Source of the DNA: Deltaproteobacteria bacterium
GTDB taxonomy: Bacteria; Myxococcota_A; UBA9160; SZUA-336
Direction: 5' to 3'
NCBI GenBank assembly: GCA_029261895.1
Contig: JAJDAK010000052.1
Span: 1-64,000, forward strand
DNA: 64,000 nt
A model generated the notes under the pieces. The model did no database searches and was not told the origin of the DNA. It was given only the letters and a program-made list of their open reading frames with translations. This document shows, piece by piece, positions 9,605-19,064 of this stretch (positions are counted from its first letter, which is position 1; each line of letters begins with the position of its first letter). Both the position numbers and the translations under genes were made by a program.

Positions 9605-10167
9605 TGGCCGAACGAAATTTGATTTTGATTGGACCTCCAGGCGCAGGCAAGGGCACGCAGGCGCAGCTATTGGCCAAGGGTTTCGACATTCCGCAAATCG
9701 CGACGGGCGATATTTTGCGAGAAGCCGTGCGGTCTGGGTCTGAGTTGGGCGAGAAAGTGAAGAGCCTCATGGAGGCTGGCGATCTGGTGCCAGATGAGAC
9801 CGTGACAGAGATCGTCGAAGAACGTCTAGGGCGAGATGATTGTCAGCAAGGTTTCATCCTTGATGGGTTCCCGCGAACCAGCGCACAGGCGGCCGCATTG
9901 GATGGAATTTTGCGCGCGGGAAATCGCGAGCCGGTACGGGTGGTGCTGCTTAAAGTTCCGGATTCGATTGTCACCGAACGCATTCTCAGTCGAGGCGAAG
10001 GTCGGTCGGATGACAATGAGGAAGCCATTACGAAGCGCTTGCAGATCTACCATCGCGATACGGCGCCAGTGCTTGAGCACTACCGCGCGACGGTCATTGG
10101 AATCGACGGTGAGGGATCTGTGACCGATGTGAACGCTCGTGTGCTAGAAGCATTGGGTGCCTCATGA
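9604..10167 (+). CDS. adk: Adenylate kinase, short-LID form
   Basis: Adenylate kinase interconverts AMP, ATP and ADP. The P-loop GPPGAGKGTQAQ, the NMP-binding ATGDILREAV and the DGFPRT motif are visible. The protein has 187 residues: the LID region is the short type (SRGEGRSDDNEEAITKRL), without the roughly 27-residue LID insertion and its possible Cys4 zinc site found in long-form enzymes. It overlaps map by 4 bases in the usual secY-adk-map order. Confidence 0.97.
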   Translation: MAERNLILIGPPGAGKGTQAQLLAKGFDIPQIATGDILREAVRSGSELGEKVKSLMEAGDLVPDETVTEIVEERLGRDDCQQGFILDGFPRTSAQAAALDGILRAGNREPVRVVLLKVPDSIVTERILSRGEGRSDDNEEAITKRLQIYHRDTAPVLEHYRATVIGIDGEGSVTDVNARVLEALGAS

Positions 10168-10937
10168 TCCAACTCAAGTCAGATCGCGAGCTCGAAAAAA
10201 TGCGCGAGGCAGGACGCCACGTTGCAGAAACACTGCTCTCGCTGCGCAAGATCGTAAAAGTTGGCATGTTGACGCAGGAATTTAACGACGCAGCAACCGA
10301 AGAAATCGCGAGCCGTAAAGTGATGTCCTCGTTCTTGGGCTATGGACCGGGAGGGGCGCCGCCGTTCCCGGCAGTGATTTGCACGTCGGTGAACGAGGAG
10401 ATCGTACATGGGATCCCGGGAGATCGCAGGCTCCAAAACGGGGATATCTTGAAGCTCGACTTTGGCGTAATTTTCGAAGGTTTTCACGGCGACTCAGCCG
10501 TCTCGGTTCCTGTAGGCGAGATTGATGAAGAGGACGCGCGTTTGATTGAAGCAACGCGCAGGAGTCTTTATGCCGGGATCGAGCAAATGCGCGCGGGACA
10601 ACGACTGGGCGACATTTCAAACGCGGTGCAACGCACGGCGGAGAGTGCGGGTTATTCGGTGGTGAGGGACTTTGTGGGGCATGGAATCGGCCGAGATTTG
10701 CATGAAGCACCCAAGGTTCCGAATTTTGGACCGGCGGGCCGGGGCCCACGGTTGAAGGTGGGTATGGTGCTCGCGGTTGAACCGATGGTGAATCGTGGTA
10801 AGCCGGGTGTCGATATCACCAGCGATGGTTGGACTGCGGTAACGGCAGATCATGAACGGTCTTCCCATTTTGAGCACACAGTCGCGATTACTCCCGATGG
10901 GCCGGAAATATTAACGCACGTCCCTGGGAGTCACTGA
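10164..10937 (+). CDS. map: Methionine aminopeptidase, type I
   Basis: This enzyme removes the initiator Met from nascent proteins. The metal ligands of the family can be placed: Asp in LKLDFGV, Asp in FHGDSAV, His in GHGIGRDLHEAP, Glu in LAVEPM and Glu in SSHFEHTVAI, plus the active-site His in NEEIVHGIPG. The 257 residues fit the short type Ia form. infA, which usually follows map in this operon, is not present; rpmJ follows after 15 bases. Confidence 0.97.
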   Translation: MIQLKSDRELEKMREAGRHVAETLLSLRKIVKVGMLTQEFNDAATEEIASRKVMSSFLGYGPGGAPPFPAVICTSVNEEIVHGIPGDRRLQNGDILKLDFGVIFEGFHGDSAVSVPVGEIDEEDARLIEATRRSLYAGIEQMRAGQRLGDISNAVQRTAESAGYSVVRDFVGHGIGRDLHEAPKVPNFGPAGRGPRLKVGMVLAVEPMVNRGKPGVDITSDGWTAVTADHERSSHFEHTVAITPDGPEILTHVPGSH

Positions 10938-10952
10938 GGTGGAGGAAGCGGC

Positions 10953-11066
10953 ATGAAGGTTCGAGCGAGCGTTCGCAAGATGTGTGACAAATGCAAGGTC
11001 ATTCGCCGCAAAGGTGTTTTGCGAATTATTTGCGATAACCCCAAGCACAAGCAAAGGCAGGGTTAG
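10953..11066 (+). CDS. rpmJ: 50S ribosomal protein L36, zinc-binding form
   Basis: This 37-residue frame reads [20 protein letters not shown], then [17 protein letters not shown]. It carries the Cys-x-x-Cys, Cys and His ligands of the zinc-ribbon (C+) form of L36. ATG 10953 has a strong GGAGG ribosome binding site 7 bases upstream. It sits in its usual place before rpsM, with a 3-base gap. Confidence 0.97.
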   Translation: MKVRASVRKMCDKCKVIRRKGVLRIICDNPKHKQRQG

Positions 11067-11069
11067 GAT

Positions 11070-11453
11070 ATGGCGAGAATCGCTGGCATCGATTTGCCCC
11101 GCGAAAAATCTATTGGGATCGCGCTGACCTATATCTATGGGATCGGGCGGATCTCTGCGGTGAGACTCTGCGAGCAGACGGGTATCGAAGCCCAGACAAA
11201 GACGCTTAATCTGGTTGAAGCCGATGTGATCAAACTTCGCGATGCGATCGAAGCCGGATACAAAGTTGAGGGTGATCTACGTCGCGAAGTCAATCAGAAC
11301 ATAAAGATGCTGATGGATATCGGCTGCTATCGCGGCCTTCGACACCGAATGGGCTTGCCCGTACGTGGTCAGCGAACACATACAAACGCACGGACACGTA
11401 AGGGTCCGCGCAAAGCTATCGCGGGCAAGAAGAAAGCCCCGACAAAGAAGTAA
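11070..11453 (+). CDS. rpsM: 30S ribosomal protein S13
   Basis: S13 lies in the 30S head and contacts tRNA and the 50S subunit. The start [20 protein letters not shown] and the C-terminal [20 protein letters not shown], followed by a Lys-rich tail, are diagnostic. The 127 residues are normal. Confidence 0.98.
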   Translation: MARIAGIDLPREKSIGIALTYIYGIGRISAVRLCEQTGIEAQTKTLNLVEADVIKLRDAIEAGYKVEGDLRREVNQNIKMLMDIGCYRGLRHRMGLPVRGQRTHTNARTRKGPRKAIAGKKKAPTKK

Positions 11454-11459
11454 TGACTT

Positions 11460-11846
11460 ATGGCCAAAGCTAAAAAAGTTAAGAAGCGCGTTAAGAAGAA
11501 CATCCAGACGGGTGTCGCGCACATTCACGCAACGTTCAACAATACGATCATCACGATCACCGACGTTGCAGGGAATACTGTTTCAAGCTCATCGTCGGGT
11601 GCGGTTGGATTCAAGGGTTCGCGTAAATCGACGCCCTTTGCCGCGCAGATCGGTGCTGAAGACGCAGCCAAGAAAGCGATGGAACACGGAATGCGGCAGA
11701 TCGGAGTGCTGGTCAACGGGCCAGGTGCGGGTCGCGAACCCGCTCTGCGAGCGCTTCAAGGTTCAGGTTTTCGTATCACGTTTATACGGGACGTTACGCC
11801 AGTCCCCCATAACGGTTGCCGCCCCCCCAAGCGGCGCCGGGCGTAA
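11460..11846 (+). CDS. rpsK: 30S ribosomal protein S11
   Basis: S11 forms part of the 30S platform. The motifs [32 protein letters not shown] and the end [15 protein letters not shown] are invariant in the family. The 128 residues include a short Lys-rich N-terminus. Confidence 0.98.
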   Translation: MAKAKKVKKRVKKNIQTGVAHIHATFNNTIITITDVAGNTVSSSSSGAVGFKGSRKSTPFAAQIGAEDAAKKAMEHGMRQIGVLVNGPGAGREPALRALQGSGFRITFIRDVTPVPHNGCRPPKRRRA

Positions 11847-11855
11847 GGAGAAACC

Positions 11856-12482
11856 GTGGCACGTTACCGCGAGTCAGTTTGTCGCCTCTGTCGTCGAGAA
11901 GGGATGAAACTCTTCTTGAAGGGCGATCGTTGTTACAGTGAGAAGTGTTCAATTGTACGTAGAAACTATCCGCCTGGGCAGCACGGGCAGGGTCGGCCGA
12001 AGTTCTCGGACTACGGCGTGCAGTTGCGTGAAAAGCAAAAAGTTAAGCGTCTCTACGGTTTGTTGGAGCGACAGTTCCGTAGCACGGTCTCGCAAGCGGA
12101 ACGCATGCGCGGCGTTACCGGTGAGAATTTACTGAGTCTGCTCGAGCGCCGTTTGGATAACGTTGTTTTTCGTTTGGGATTTACAACGTCACGTGCGGAG
12201 TCTCGACAGTTGGTGCGTCACGGGCATTTCGAATTGAACGGACGGCGCACAGACATTCCTTCGGCTCGGGTTCGCAAGGGAGATACAATTAGTCTGACGG
12301 CGAGGGGCAAGAAGGCCGCTCGCATTGAGGAAAGTTTGGGCGCGGTAGAGGCGCGGGCGCTGCCTTCGTGGTTGCAGCTCGATATCGATAACAAGACGGG
12401 GCAAATCGTCGACGATCCGATTCGCGAAGAGCTTACCCTCCCCATTCAGGAACAGCTCATTGTCGAACTCTACTCGAGGTAG
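11856..12482 (+). CDS. rpsD: 30S ribosomal protein S4, Cys-containing form
   Basis: S4 is a primary 16S rRNA binder and translational regulator of the alpha operon in other bacteria. This 208-residue version keeps the N-terminal zinc-type cysteines (CRLCRR and CYSEKC). An S4 RNA-binding domain follows ([32 protein letters not shown]). It sits between rpsK and rpoA as usual. Confidence 0.98.
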   Translation: MARYRESVCRLCRREGMKLFLKGDRCYSEKCSIVRRNYPPGQHGQGRPKFSDYGVQLREKQKVKRLYGLLERQFRSTVSQAERMRGVTGENLLSLLERRLDNVVFRLGFTTSRAESRQLVRHGHFELNGRRTDIPSARVRKGDTISLTARGKKAARIEESLGAVEARALPSWLQLDIDNKTGQIVDDPIREELTLPIQEQLIVELYSR

Positions 12483-12525
12483 AGATCGTTTTTAGATTGG
12501 CATCGATGACTTTGGAGGAGACGTA

Positions 12526-13548
12526 ATGAACGTCGACCTGATGGTTCAAAATTGGCGCGAGCTGATTCGACCGCGACGAATCGAATTAGAGGATTCGTTG
12601 AGTGATACTTATGGACGCTTTGAATGTGCGCCGCTGGAGCGTGGCTTCGGACTGACGCTGGGGAACGCGTTGCGCCGAGTGCTGCTTTCGTCGCTGCGCG
12701 GCGCTGCGATCACCTCGGTTCGCATCGATAACGTGATGCATGAGTTCACGACGATCCCTGGTGTGCTTGAAGACGTAGCCGATGTGGTTCTTAACCTGAA
12801 AGAAGTTCGGGTAAAGACGCATGCAGTGGATACGAGAGAAATCGTAATCACAAAGCAGGGTCCCTGCGATGTTACTGCGGGTGATTTTCAGTCCGCGGAT
12901 GGCTCGGTTGAAGTGCTGAACTCCAGCCATCGAATTGCGACGCTGGGTTCGGATGCTGAGCTACGCATGTCGGCGACGGTCGAGTACGGCAAAGGATTCG
13001 TGCTGGCCGAGCAGAACAAGAAAGAGGAACAGCCTGTCGGCACGGTTCCGATTGATTCGATTTTTTCTCCGGTGCGAAAGGTCAATTACACCGTGACCAA
13101 CGCGCGTGTCGGTCGCGAGACGGACTACGATAAATTGGTCATAGAAGTCTGGACCGATGGTTCGATCTCTCCAGCTGACTCGCTCGCGTTCGGTGCGAAG
13201 ATTCTGAAGGACCAGCTTTCTATCTTCATCAATTTCGAGGAAGAGGTGGAGACTGTCGTTGCGGAGCGCCCGCGCGTGGCAGAGACGAATGAGGTTCTGT
13301 TCAGGCCGGTCGAAGAGCTCGAGCTCAGTGTGCGGTCTGCCAACTGTTTACAGAACGCCGATATCAAGTTCATCGGTGAGTTGGTACAACGCAGCGAGGG
13401 TGAAATGCTCAAGACCAAGAATTTTGGTCGCAAGTCGCTGAATGAAATCAAAGAAATTCTCGCGGGTCTGAGCCTCGAGTTCGGAATGTCGTTGGATAAC
13501 TATCCCACGCGTAAAGAGCTTGACCGGATACGCGAGGGTGACGCCTAA
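12526..13548 (+). CDS. rpoA: RNA polymerase alpha subunit
   Basis: The alpha subunit nucleates RNA polymerase assembly and binds UP elements and activators. The N-terminal domain shows FECAPLERGFGLTLGNALRR and IPGVLEDVADVVLNLKEV. The C-terminal helix-hairpin-helix domain contains LSVRSANCLQNADIKFIGEL and FGRKSLNEIKEIL. The 340 residues are full length. A TTGGAGGAG-type ribosome binding site precedes ATG 12526, after a 43-base spacer. Confidence 0.98.
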   Translation: MNVDLMVQNWRELIRPRRIELEDSLSDTYGRFECAPLERGFGLTLGNALRRVLLSSLRGAAITSVRIDNVMHEFTTIPGVLEDVADVVLNLKEVRVKTHAVDTREIVITKQGPCDVTAGDFQSADGSVEVLNSSHRIATLGSDAELRMSATVEYGKGFVLAEQNKKEEQPVGTVPIDSIFSPVRKVNYTVTNARVGRETDYDKLVIEVWTDGSISPADSLAFGAKILKDQLSIFINFEEEVETVVAERPRVAETNEVLFRPVEELELSVRSANCLQNADIKFIGELVQRSEGEMLKTKNFGRKSLNEIKEILAGLSLEFGMSLDNYPTRKELDRIREGDA

Positions 13549-13565
13549 ACGTTTAGAGGACTGAG

Positions 13566-13958
13566 ATGCGCCATCAAAAGGATCATCGAAAATTGGGGCG
13601 AAGCCCGTCACATCGACGGGCGATGCTTCGAAATATGGTGACGTCGTTGCTGGAGACTGAAGAAATCCGCACGACCGATGCCAAAGCCAAGGAAGTGCGC
13701 CGCGTAGCGGAGCGCATGATTACCTTCGGCAAAAAAGGGACGCTGCACGCTCGGCGCGAGGCATTGAAGACACTGCGGACCCAATTGTCGATGGATAAAG
13801 TCTTTGATTCGCTGGCGAAGCGCTTTCGTGATCGACCCGGTGGCTATACCCGGATTATGAAGCTCGGGCGCCGCGCGGGTGACAATGCACCGATGTCCAT
13901 CATCCAGCTCATCCCCGGCGATGATCGCGCCGCAGAGGACACCGAAGCGAAGTCTTGA
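13566..13958 (+). CDS. rplQ: 50S ribosomal protein L17
   Basis: L17 closes the alpha operon. The start MRHQKDHRKLGRSPSHRRAMLRN is cut here to its key part RHQKDHRKLGR; the middle TTDAKAKEVRRVAERMI and the end GGYTRIMKLGRRAGDNAPMS identify it. The 130 residues are normal. Its TGA overlaps the TTG start of the next gene. Confidence 0.97.
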   Translation: MRHQKDHRKLGRSPSHRRAMLRNMVTSLLETEEIRTTDAKAKEVRRVAERMITFGKKGTLHARREALKTLRTQLSMDKVFDSLAKRFRDRPGGYTRIMKLGRRAGDNAPMSIIQLIPGDDRAAEDTEAKS

Positions 13959-14515
13959 CGTGGTCGGGAGCGCGTGCGTTCTCGCCATTAGCCGTGATCG
14001 TGATCGCGGTCCTTGTGGGTGCCGTGGTGTTGCTCCAGTACGAGCCAACCCCTGGTCGGCCGCGTCTGGGCGCGCCACTACCCGAGTTCGAACTCTCGGA
14101 TCTGATGGGTGTGCCGCATCACTCAGCCGCGCTCGCGGGCCAGGTCGTGTTTTTGAATTTTTGGGCGAGTTGGTGCGCACCTTGCCGTGAGGAAGCTCCG
14201 GCGCTCGAGCGTCTATACATGGAGCTTCAAGATGAAGGTCTCGTAATTTGGGCGGTCAGCATCGATGCATCGGCCGCGGAAAATGAAATTCTGGCGTTTC
14301 GGGATGAGTTTGGGCTCAGCTTTCCTATCTTTATTGATCCGGAAAAAGAGCTCTATCGGCGGCTCGGCGCGACCGGGGTTCCGGAGAGCTTTTTGATCGA
14401 TGCAGAGGGGCACTTGGTCGAGCATTTCATTGGACCACGAAGTTGGGACGACCCGCGCTATGCGCGTGCGATTCGCCGTCTACTCACAGCTGCCGCTGGA
14501 GAACAGGATGGCTAA
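13955..14515 (+). CDS. TlpA/ResA-like membrane-anchored thioredoxin
   Basis: The 186 residues begin with a hydrophobic anchor (about residues 11-28), then a thioredoxin fold with the active site WASWCAPCREE and the cis-Pro segment TGVPESFLID. The Cys-x-x-Cys shows a periplasmic thiol-disulfide oxidoreductase. In the TlpA/ResA family such proteins reduce cytochrome c apoproteins or copper-site proteins; the substrate here is unknown. The start TTG 13955 overlaps rplQ by 4 bases and has only a weak ribosome binding site, so the start is uncertain. Confidence 0.85.
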   Translation: MTWSGARAFSPLAVIVIAVLVGAVVLLQYEPTPGRPRLGAPLPEFELSDLMGVPHHSAALAGQVVFLNFWASWCAPCREEAPALERLYMELQDEGLVIWAVSIDASAAENEILAFRDEFGLSFPIFIDPEKELYRRLGATGVPESFLIDAEGHLVEHFIGPRSWDDPRYARAIRRLLTAAAGEQDG

Positions 14516-14825
14516 GCGACGCGAGGGGTTTCATTTTACGCGTTCCCTGCTCTGGGTGCCGATTCTCACGCTGGGGGCGGCCATCGGGATTCTCGCGCTG
14601 GACCGAGAGACCGGACTCTTTCCCCTTGTCGACCTCCTGGATCAGGTGCGTACGACCGAGCAACGGGTTTCTGAGTTGGAGGACCGGCGGCGTCACTTAA
14701 TTGATCACGTGCGGGGGCTTCGAGCCAACCCCTTCACCATCGAAAGTGTTGCGCGTACGAAACTGGGCATGGTCCGGCCGGGTGAGGTGGTGCTGCGTTG
14801 GCAGAGCCCCCCGGACGTTGATTGA
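14508..14825 (+). CDS. FtsB/DivIC-type septum formation initiator protein
   Basis: The 105-residue protein has short basic cytoplasmic residues, one membrane segment (about 14-31), a coiled-coil (TTEQRVSELEDRRRHLIDHV) and a C-terminal block with the family-typical pattern of a truncated membrane-proximal coiled-coil plus IESVARTKLGMVRPGEVVLRW. In FtsB/DivIC proteins this last block precedes binding to FtsQ/DivIB. I choose ATG 14508, preceded by GGAG, over upstream in-frame ATGs that lie inside the thioredoxin gene. Confidence 0.85.
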   Translation: MAKRREGFHFTRSLLWVPILTLGAAIGILALDRETGLFPLVDLLDQVRTTEQRVSELEDRRRHLIDHVRGLRANPFTIESVARTKLGMVRPGEVVLRWQSPPDVD

Positions 14826-14858
14826 CGGTCCCCCCACAGCAGGCTATCGACTCCATCC

Positions 14859-16520
14859 ATGCGTGAGCAGCTTCAAAAGCTTCTCCAAGAGGCGACCGCG
14901 AATGTCCTACTCGCCGAAGGTGCAACTGCGCCCGAGGATTTCTCTGTCGTGGTGGTGCCATCGAAGACCCCAGACCATGGTGACTTTGCCTGTAGCGCGC
15001 CCCTTGGGCTTGCGAAAGTGCTGAAGGCGCCTCCGCTGGCGATCGCCCAACGTATCGTCGACCAGCTGCAGGATCCCGATGGCATTCTGAGGAAGGTCGA
15101 GGTCGTCAAGCCTGGGTTCATCAACCTCTTTCTCGTCGCGGATCAATGGCACGCAGTTTTAAAACGCGTGCTGGAAGAGGGTGAGAACTACGGTTGTAGC
15201 GTAGCCGCCCAGCCTGAACGCGTAATGGTGGAATTCGTATCCGCCAACCCGACGGGACCGCTCACCATCGGGCACGGACGCAACGCGATCCTGGGCGACG
15301 TGATCGCGCGCTTATTGGAAGTCACGGGCCACGAACCCGTGCGCGAGTACTACTTCAACAACGCAGGTCGACAGATGCGCGTGTTGGGGGAATCGCTGCA
15401 GGCGCGCTACGAACAGGCGCTGGGTCGCGATGCCGCGTTGCCCGAAGACGGTTATCAGGGTGAATACCTGGTTGAAATCGCGCGTGCGATTGCCGAAGAG
15501 CACGGCGAAAACTGGCTCGAGGGGGATGAGGATCGATTCAAAAAAGCTGCTGAAACTGCGATCTTTGCAGATATTCGCGCGACGCTCGATCGACTCGGAA
15601 TCGTCTTCGATGTCTATTACAACGAGAACACGCTATATGAAGAAGGCCGTGTTGAGGCGGCGCTCGAGGACCTGCGCGCGGCGGGTCTGGTGTACGAGGA
15701 TGACGGGGCGGTTTGGCTGCGCTCCAAGAATTTTGGATTGGAACGCGATCGTGTGTTGGTGAAGTCGAGTGGTGAGGCGACGTACCTGCTGCCGGATATC
15801 GCATACCACCGAGAGAAGTTTCGTCGAAAATTTGATCGCGTGATCGATCTATTGGGCCCCGATCATATCGAGCAATTCCCCTACGTGAAAGCAGCGACGG
15901 GTGCCCTCGGTATCGATGTCGAACGCATGGAGCTCGTGGTTTACCAATGGGTGAATCTGCGGAGCGGCGGTGAATTGGTCAAAATGTCGACGCGCAAAGC
16001 GTCCTTCGTGACCGTTGACGAGGTGCTCGACGATGTCGGACCGGATGTATTTCGGTATTTCATGATCGATCGGCGTGCGGATACCCATCTCGATTTCGAT
16101 CTGGATCTGGCCAAGGAGCGCTCGGATCGTAACCCCGTTTATAAGATCCAATACGCGCACGCGCGCCTCTGCAGCATCATCCGCAAAGCCCAGGACCAGG
16201 GCCTGACCCTGCCTCTGGCTTCTGCGTTCCCCTACGCGCGTTTGGAGTCGCCGGAGGAGGCTGAGCTGGTAAAACGGATGGGCCGGTTTCCTGAAATCTT
16301 GCAGCGTGCGGCCGCACAACGGGAGCCGCAGGAAGTCACGCGCTACCTTATGGAGCTGGCCACGATGTTTCACACCTACGTCACGGATGCCCAGCGGCAT
16401 CGGGTACTCAGCGAGGATGAAGAGCTCTCGCGTGCTCGACTCGGGCTGGTCAGTGCGGTGCGGACGACGCTGGCCAATGGGCTGCGAATGCTAGGAATTA
16501 CCGCCCCGGAGCGAATGTAG
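14859..16520 (+). CDS. argS: Arginine--tRNA ligase
   Basis: A class I aminoacyl-tRNA synthetase. The HIGH-type signature appears as NPTGPLTIGHGRNAILGD and the KMSK-type loop as VKMSTRKASFV. The C-terminal anticodon-binding domain ends in the family-typical NGLRMLGITAPERM. The 553 residues are full length. No good ribosome binding site is visible before ATG 14859. The following SPOR gene begins at the base after its stop codon. Confidence 0.97.
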   Translation: MREQLQKLLQEATANVLLAEGATAPEDFSVVVVPSKTPDHGDFACSAPLGLAKVLKAPPLAIAQRIVDQLQDPDGILRKVEVVKPGFINLFLVADQWHAVLKRVLEEGENYGCSVAAQPERVMVEFVSANPTGPLTIGHGRNAILGDVIARLLEVTGHEPVREYYFNNAGRQMRVLGESLQARYEQALGRDAALPEDGYQGEYLVEIARAIAEEHGENWLEGDEDRFKKAAETAIFADIRATLDRLGIVFDVYYNENTLYEEGRVEAALEDLRAAGLVYEDDGAVWLRSKNFGLERDRVLVKSSGEATYLLPDIAYHREKFRRKFDRVIDLLGPDHIEQFPYVKAATGALGIDVERMELVVYQWVNLRSGGELVKMSTRKASFVTVDEVLDDVGPDVFRYFMIDRRADTHLDFDLDLAKERSDRNPVYKIQYAHARLCSIIRKAQDQGLTLPLASAFPYARLESPEEAELVKRMGRFPEILQRAAAQREPQEVTRYLMELATMFHTYVTDAQRHRVLSEDEELSRARLGLVSAVRTTLANGLRMLGITAPERM

Positions 16521-17231
16521 ATGGCAAAACGAGGACAGAGTCGAAGTGGGGGGTCGTCCCTCGATTGGGTACGCAAATTTATCTCTGGCACGGGTCTTTT
16601 GGCGCTGGGCGTCTGCCTGGGCATCGTGCTGGGTTCCCTCTGGGATGGACCGCGCTTGGTCCTCATGCGTCTCAGTCAACCCATCCAAAGTGTGGAAGTT
16701 CGGTCGGACGAATCCGATGCGGTGAACGAGAATTTGGAAGAATTTCGGGATCTCCAACGCGAGGGTGATCGGAAGCGAGTTGTCAGCCGTGCTCCCGACG
16801 TAGCCCAACCGAAGCCCGCCCCGAAAACAGAGGCCAAACGCCCGGTGATTTCTGCACCGGCCGCAAAAGACGAGCCCACGGTGGTGATCGACGCACAGAA
16901 AGTCATCGCGGAGTTGAGAGACCAGCGCCTCGCCAAGAAGAAGTTACCTCCACTTAAGCCTGTTGCGTCGGCGCCTCCGGCCGCGAAGATCGTGAAAGCA
17001 CCGCCTTCGGGTAAAGTGGTTCAAGTGGCGTCGTACACCGAGTCGAATGCCGCGGACGCACTGGTTAAGAAGCTGCGCGCTGCGGGCTTTGATTCTTATC
17101 TGAGCAATACACGCCCCGATGGCGCGTATCGTTACCGCGTGCGTGTGCGTCCCAAGGGCAGCGCGACGGTTCAGGTGCTTGCAAACAACTTGAAGCAGCG
17201 CGGCTATACGACCTGGGTCACTGCAGAGTGA
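16521..17231 (+). CDS. SPOR-domain membrane protein
   Basis: The 236 residues have a short cytoplasmic N-terminus, one membrane segment (about residues 21-41), a Pro/Ala/Lys-rich linker, and a C-terminal SPOR domain (VVQVASYTESNAADALVKKL through to YRYRVRVRPKGSATVQVLA). SPOR domains bind denuded peptidoglycan at division sites, so a periplasmic septal role is likely. An argS-SPOR gene pair is common in proteobacteria. It overlaps the next gene by 4 bases. Confidence 0.88.
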   Translation: MAKRGQSRSGGSSLDWVRKFISGTGLLALGVCLGIVLGSLWDGPRLVLMRLSQPIQSVEVRSDESDAVNENLEEFRDLQREGDRKRVVSRAPDVAQPKPAPKTEAKRPVISAPAAKDEPTVVIDAQKVIAELRDQRLAKKKLPPLKPVASAPPAAKIVKAPPSGKVVQVASYTESNAADALVKKLRAAGFDSYLSNTRPDGAYRYRVRVRPKGSATVQVLANNLKQRGYTTWVTAE

Positions 17232-18115
17232 CGAGCGCTGAAAAAAGCGACCGCCCATGGCTGATCACGGGTGCTTGCGGGCAACTCGGGCGGGCTCTGC
17301 TTGCGGTCGTCCCGAGCTTTGGCGTCGAGGTCATGGGCCTTAAGTTCACCGATCTCGACATTACCGATCCCGCTGCCGTTGGAAAACAGCTCGATGATCT
17401 TCAGCCGTCGGTGGTCATCAATGCGGCTGCATACACGGCAGTGGATGCGTGTGAAACCGAGCCCGAGGCCGCGGATCAGGCGAATCGCTTGGGTCCCGAA
17501 GTGCTGGCGAACGCGTGCGCGTCTCGGGCATTGTTGGTTCATCTGAGTACGGAATATGTGTTTCCGGGTACGGCTTCGCGGCCGATTCCCGAAGAAGCGA
17601 CCGCCGAACCGCTTTCTGAATACGGTCGAAGTAAATGGCTCGGCGAGCAGGCCGTGCGCGGGGCGGGGGGGGATCACCTGATCGTGCGCAGCCAATGGCT
17701 TTTTGGCGAGGGTGCAAACTTTGTCCGCACGATCGTGGGTGCGGCCGCGGCAGGCAAGCGGCTGCGCGTCGTCGAGGACCAGCTAGGCCGACCCACCTGG
17801 ACCGACGCCCTGGTGCGAGGGCTGGTGGCCGCGATTCAGGCCGACGCACGTGGTACGCTGCATCTCGCCGCGGAGGGAATCGCGAGCTGGTTTGATTTTG
17901 CCCGAGCGATCGTGCAGGAAGGTGCACGGCGTGGGCTCAACCCCGAGGTTCCCGTCGAAGCGATTTCAACGCAGGAGATGCCACGTCCGGCAGCACGCCC
18001 CGCGTTCGGCGTCTTGGGTTTGGCGCGTGCACGAAGTCTCGGAGTTGGATTACCGCATTGGTACCCGTCGCTCTGTGAATATTTGGACCGGGAACAGGAG
18101 AACAACCATGCATAG
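17228..18115 (+). CDS. rfbD: dTDP-4-dehydrorhamnose reductase-like (RmlD family)
   Basis: A short-chain reductase of the extended type, 295 residues. The NAD(P)-binding loop is [12 protein letters not shown], the conserved [15 protein letters not shown] segment follows, and the catalytic Tyr-Lys lies in [10 protein letters not shown]. The family normally makes dTDP-L-rhamnose for surface polysaccharide. The other rml genes are not in the window, so the exact substrate is inferred. The start is GTG 17228 overlapping the SPOR gene; it overlaps the next sugar-nucleotide gene by 8 bases. Confidence 0.85.
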   Translation: MTSAEKSDRPWLITGACGQLGRALLAVVPSFGVEVMGLKFTDLDITDPAAVGKQLDDLQPSVVINAAAYTAVDACETEPEAADQANRLGPEVLANACASRALLVHLSTEYVFPGTASRPIPEEATAEPLSEYGRSKWLGEQAVRGAGGDHLIVRSQWLFGEGANFVRTIVGAAAAGKRLRVVEDQLGRPTWTDALVRGLVAAIQADARGTLHLAAEGIASWFDFARAIVQEGARRGLNPEVPVEAISTQEMPRPAARPAFGVLGLARARSLGVGLPHWYPSLCEYLDREQENNHA

Positions 18116-19058
18116 AGTGCTGATCACCGGTGGGGCGGGGTTTATCGGCTCGCATCTCTGTCGCCGTTTTCTTGACGAAGGTTCCGAAGTGATTTGTATG
18201 GACAACCTGCTCACGGGTCGTTTGCAAAACATTGAAGACCTCGTAGGCCATGAAAGATTCGTTTTCATTAAGCACGACGTTACGAACTATATTCATGTTC
18301 CAGGTCCGGTGGACGCGGTCTTGCATTTTGCATCGCCCGCAAGCCCCGCAGATTTTGAACGTCTCCCGATTCAGATTTTGAAAGTAGGTGCGCTCGGTAC
18401 ACATAAAGCGTTAGGGCTCGCCAAGGACAAGCGTGCGCGTTTTCTCTTGGCTTCCACGTCGGAATGTTACGGTGATCCGGAGATCAATCCTCAACCGGAA
18501 AGCTACTGGGGAAATGTCAATCCGATTGGAATCCGTGGCGTGTACGACGAGGCAAAACGTTTCGCTGAAGCCATGACGATGGCATACCAGCGCTACCACG
18601 GAATTGAAACGCGAATCGTGCGCATCTTTAACACGTATGGACCGGGTATGCGTATCGATGATGGGCGAGTGATTCCTAACTTTTTTCGACAGGCGTTGAA
18701 GGGCGAAGATCTCAGTGTGTTCGGCGATGGCAGCCAAACGCGGAGCATCAATTTCGTCACCGATCTTGTCGAAGGGATCTACCGGCTTTTGAACAGTGAC
18801 TACGCGCTGCCGGTTAATATTGGGAACCCGATTGAGATGACGGTTATGGAAATTGCCGAGCGCATTTTGCGCATCACCGGGTCTCAAAGCAAAATCGCCT
18901 ATCATGGATTGCCTCCGGATGACCCCAAGGTTCGACGCCCGGATATTACCATCGCGCGTGAAAAGCTTGCCTGGCAGCCGGCGGTGTCACCCGACGAGGG
19001 CTTGGAGCGCACGCTGCCGTATTTTCAAGCCGAGGTACAGCGCACTCGCGTTGATTGA
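18108..19058 (+). CDS. UDP-glucuronate decarboxylase-like NAD-dependent epimerase/dehydratase
   Basis: An extended SDR of 316 residues with the Rossmann motif [25 protein letters not shown], catalytic YDEAKRFAE and [13 protein letters not shown] [11 protein letters not shown]. The whole pattern ([35 protein letters not shown]) is closest to UDP-xylose synthase, which converts UDP-glucuronate to UDP-xylose. One unusual residue is Cys in STSECYG, where Val is common. I choose ATG 18108 because MHRVLITGG begins the fold; earlier in-frame codons lie inside the RmlD gene. Confidence 0.82.
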   Translation: MHRVLITGGAGFIGSHLCRRFLDEGSEVICMDNLLTGRLQNIEDLVGHERFVFIKHDVTNYIHVPGPVDAVLHFASPASPADFERLPIQILKVGALGTHKALGLAKDKRARFLLASTSECYGDPEINPQPESYWGNVNPIGIRGVYDEAKRFAEAMTMAYQRYHGIETRIVRIFNTYGPGMRIDDGRVIPNFFRQALKGEDLSVFGDGSQTRSINFVTDLVEGIYRLLNSDYALPVNIGNPIEMTVMEIAERILRITGSQSKIAYHGLPPDDPKVRRPDITIAREKLAWQPAVSPDEGLERTLPYFQAEVQRTRVD

Positions 19059-19064
19059 TCGCCG

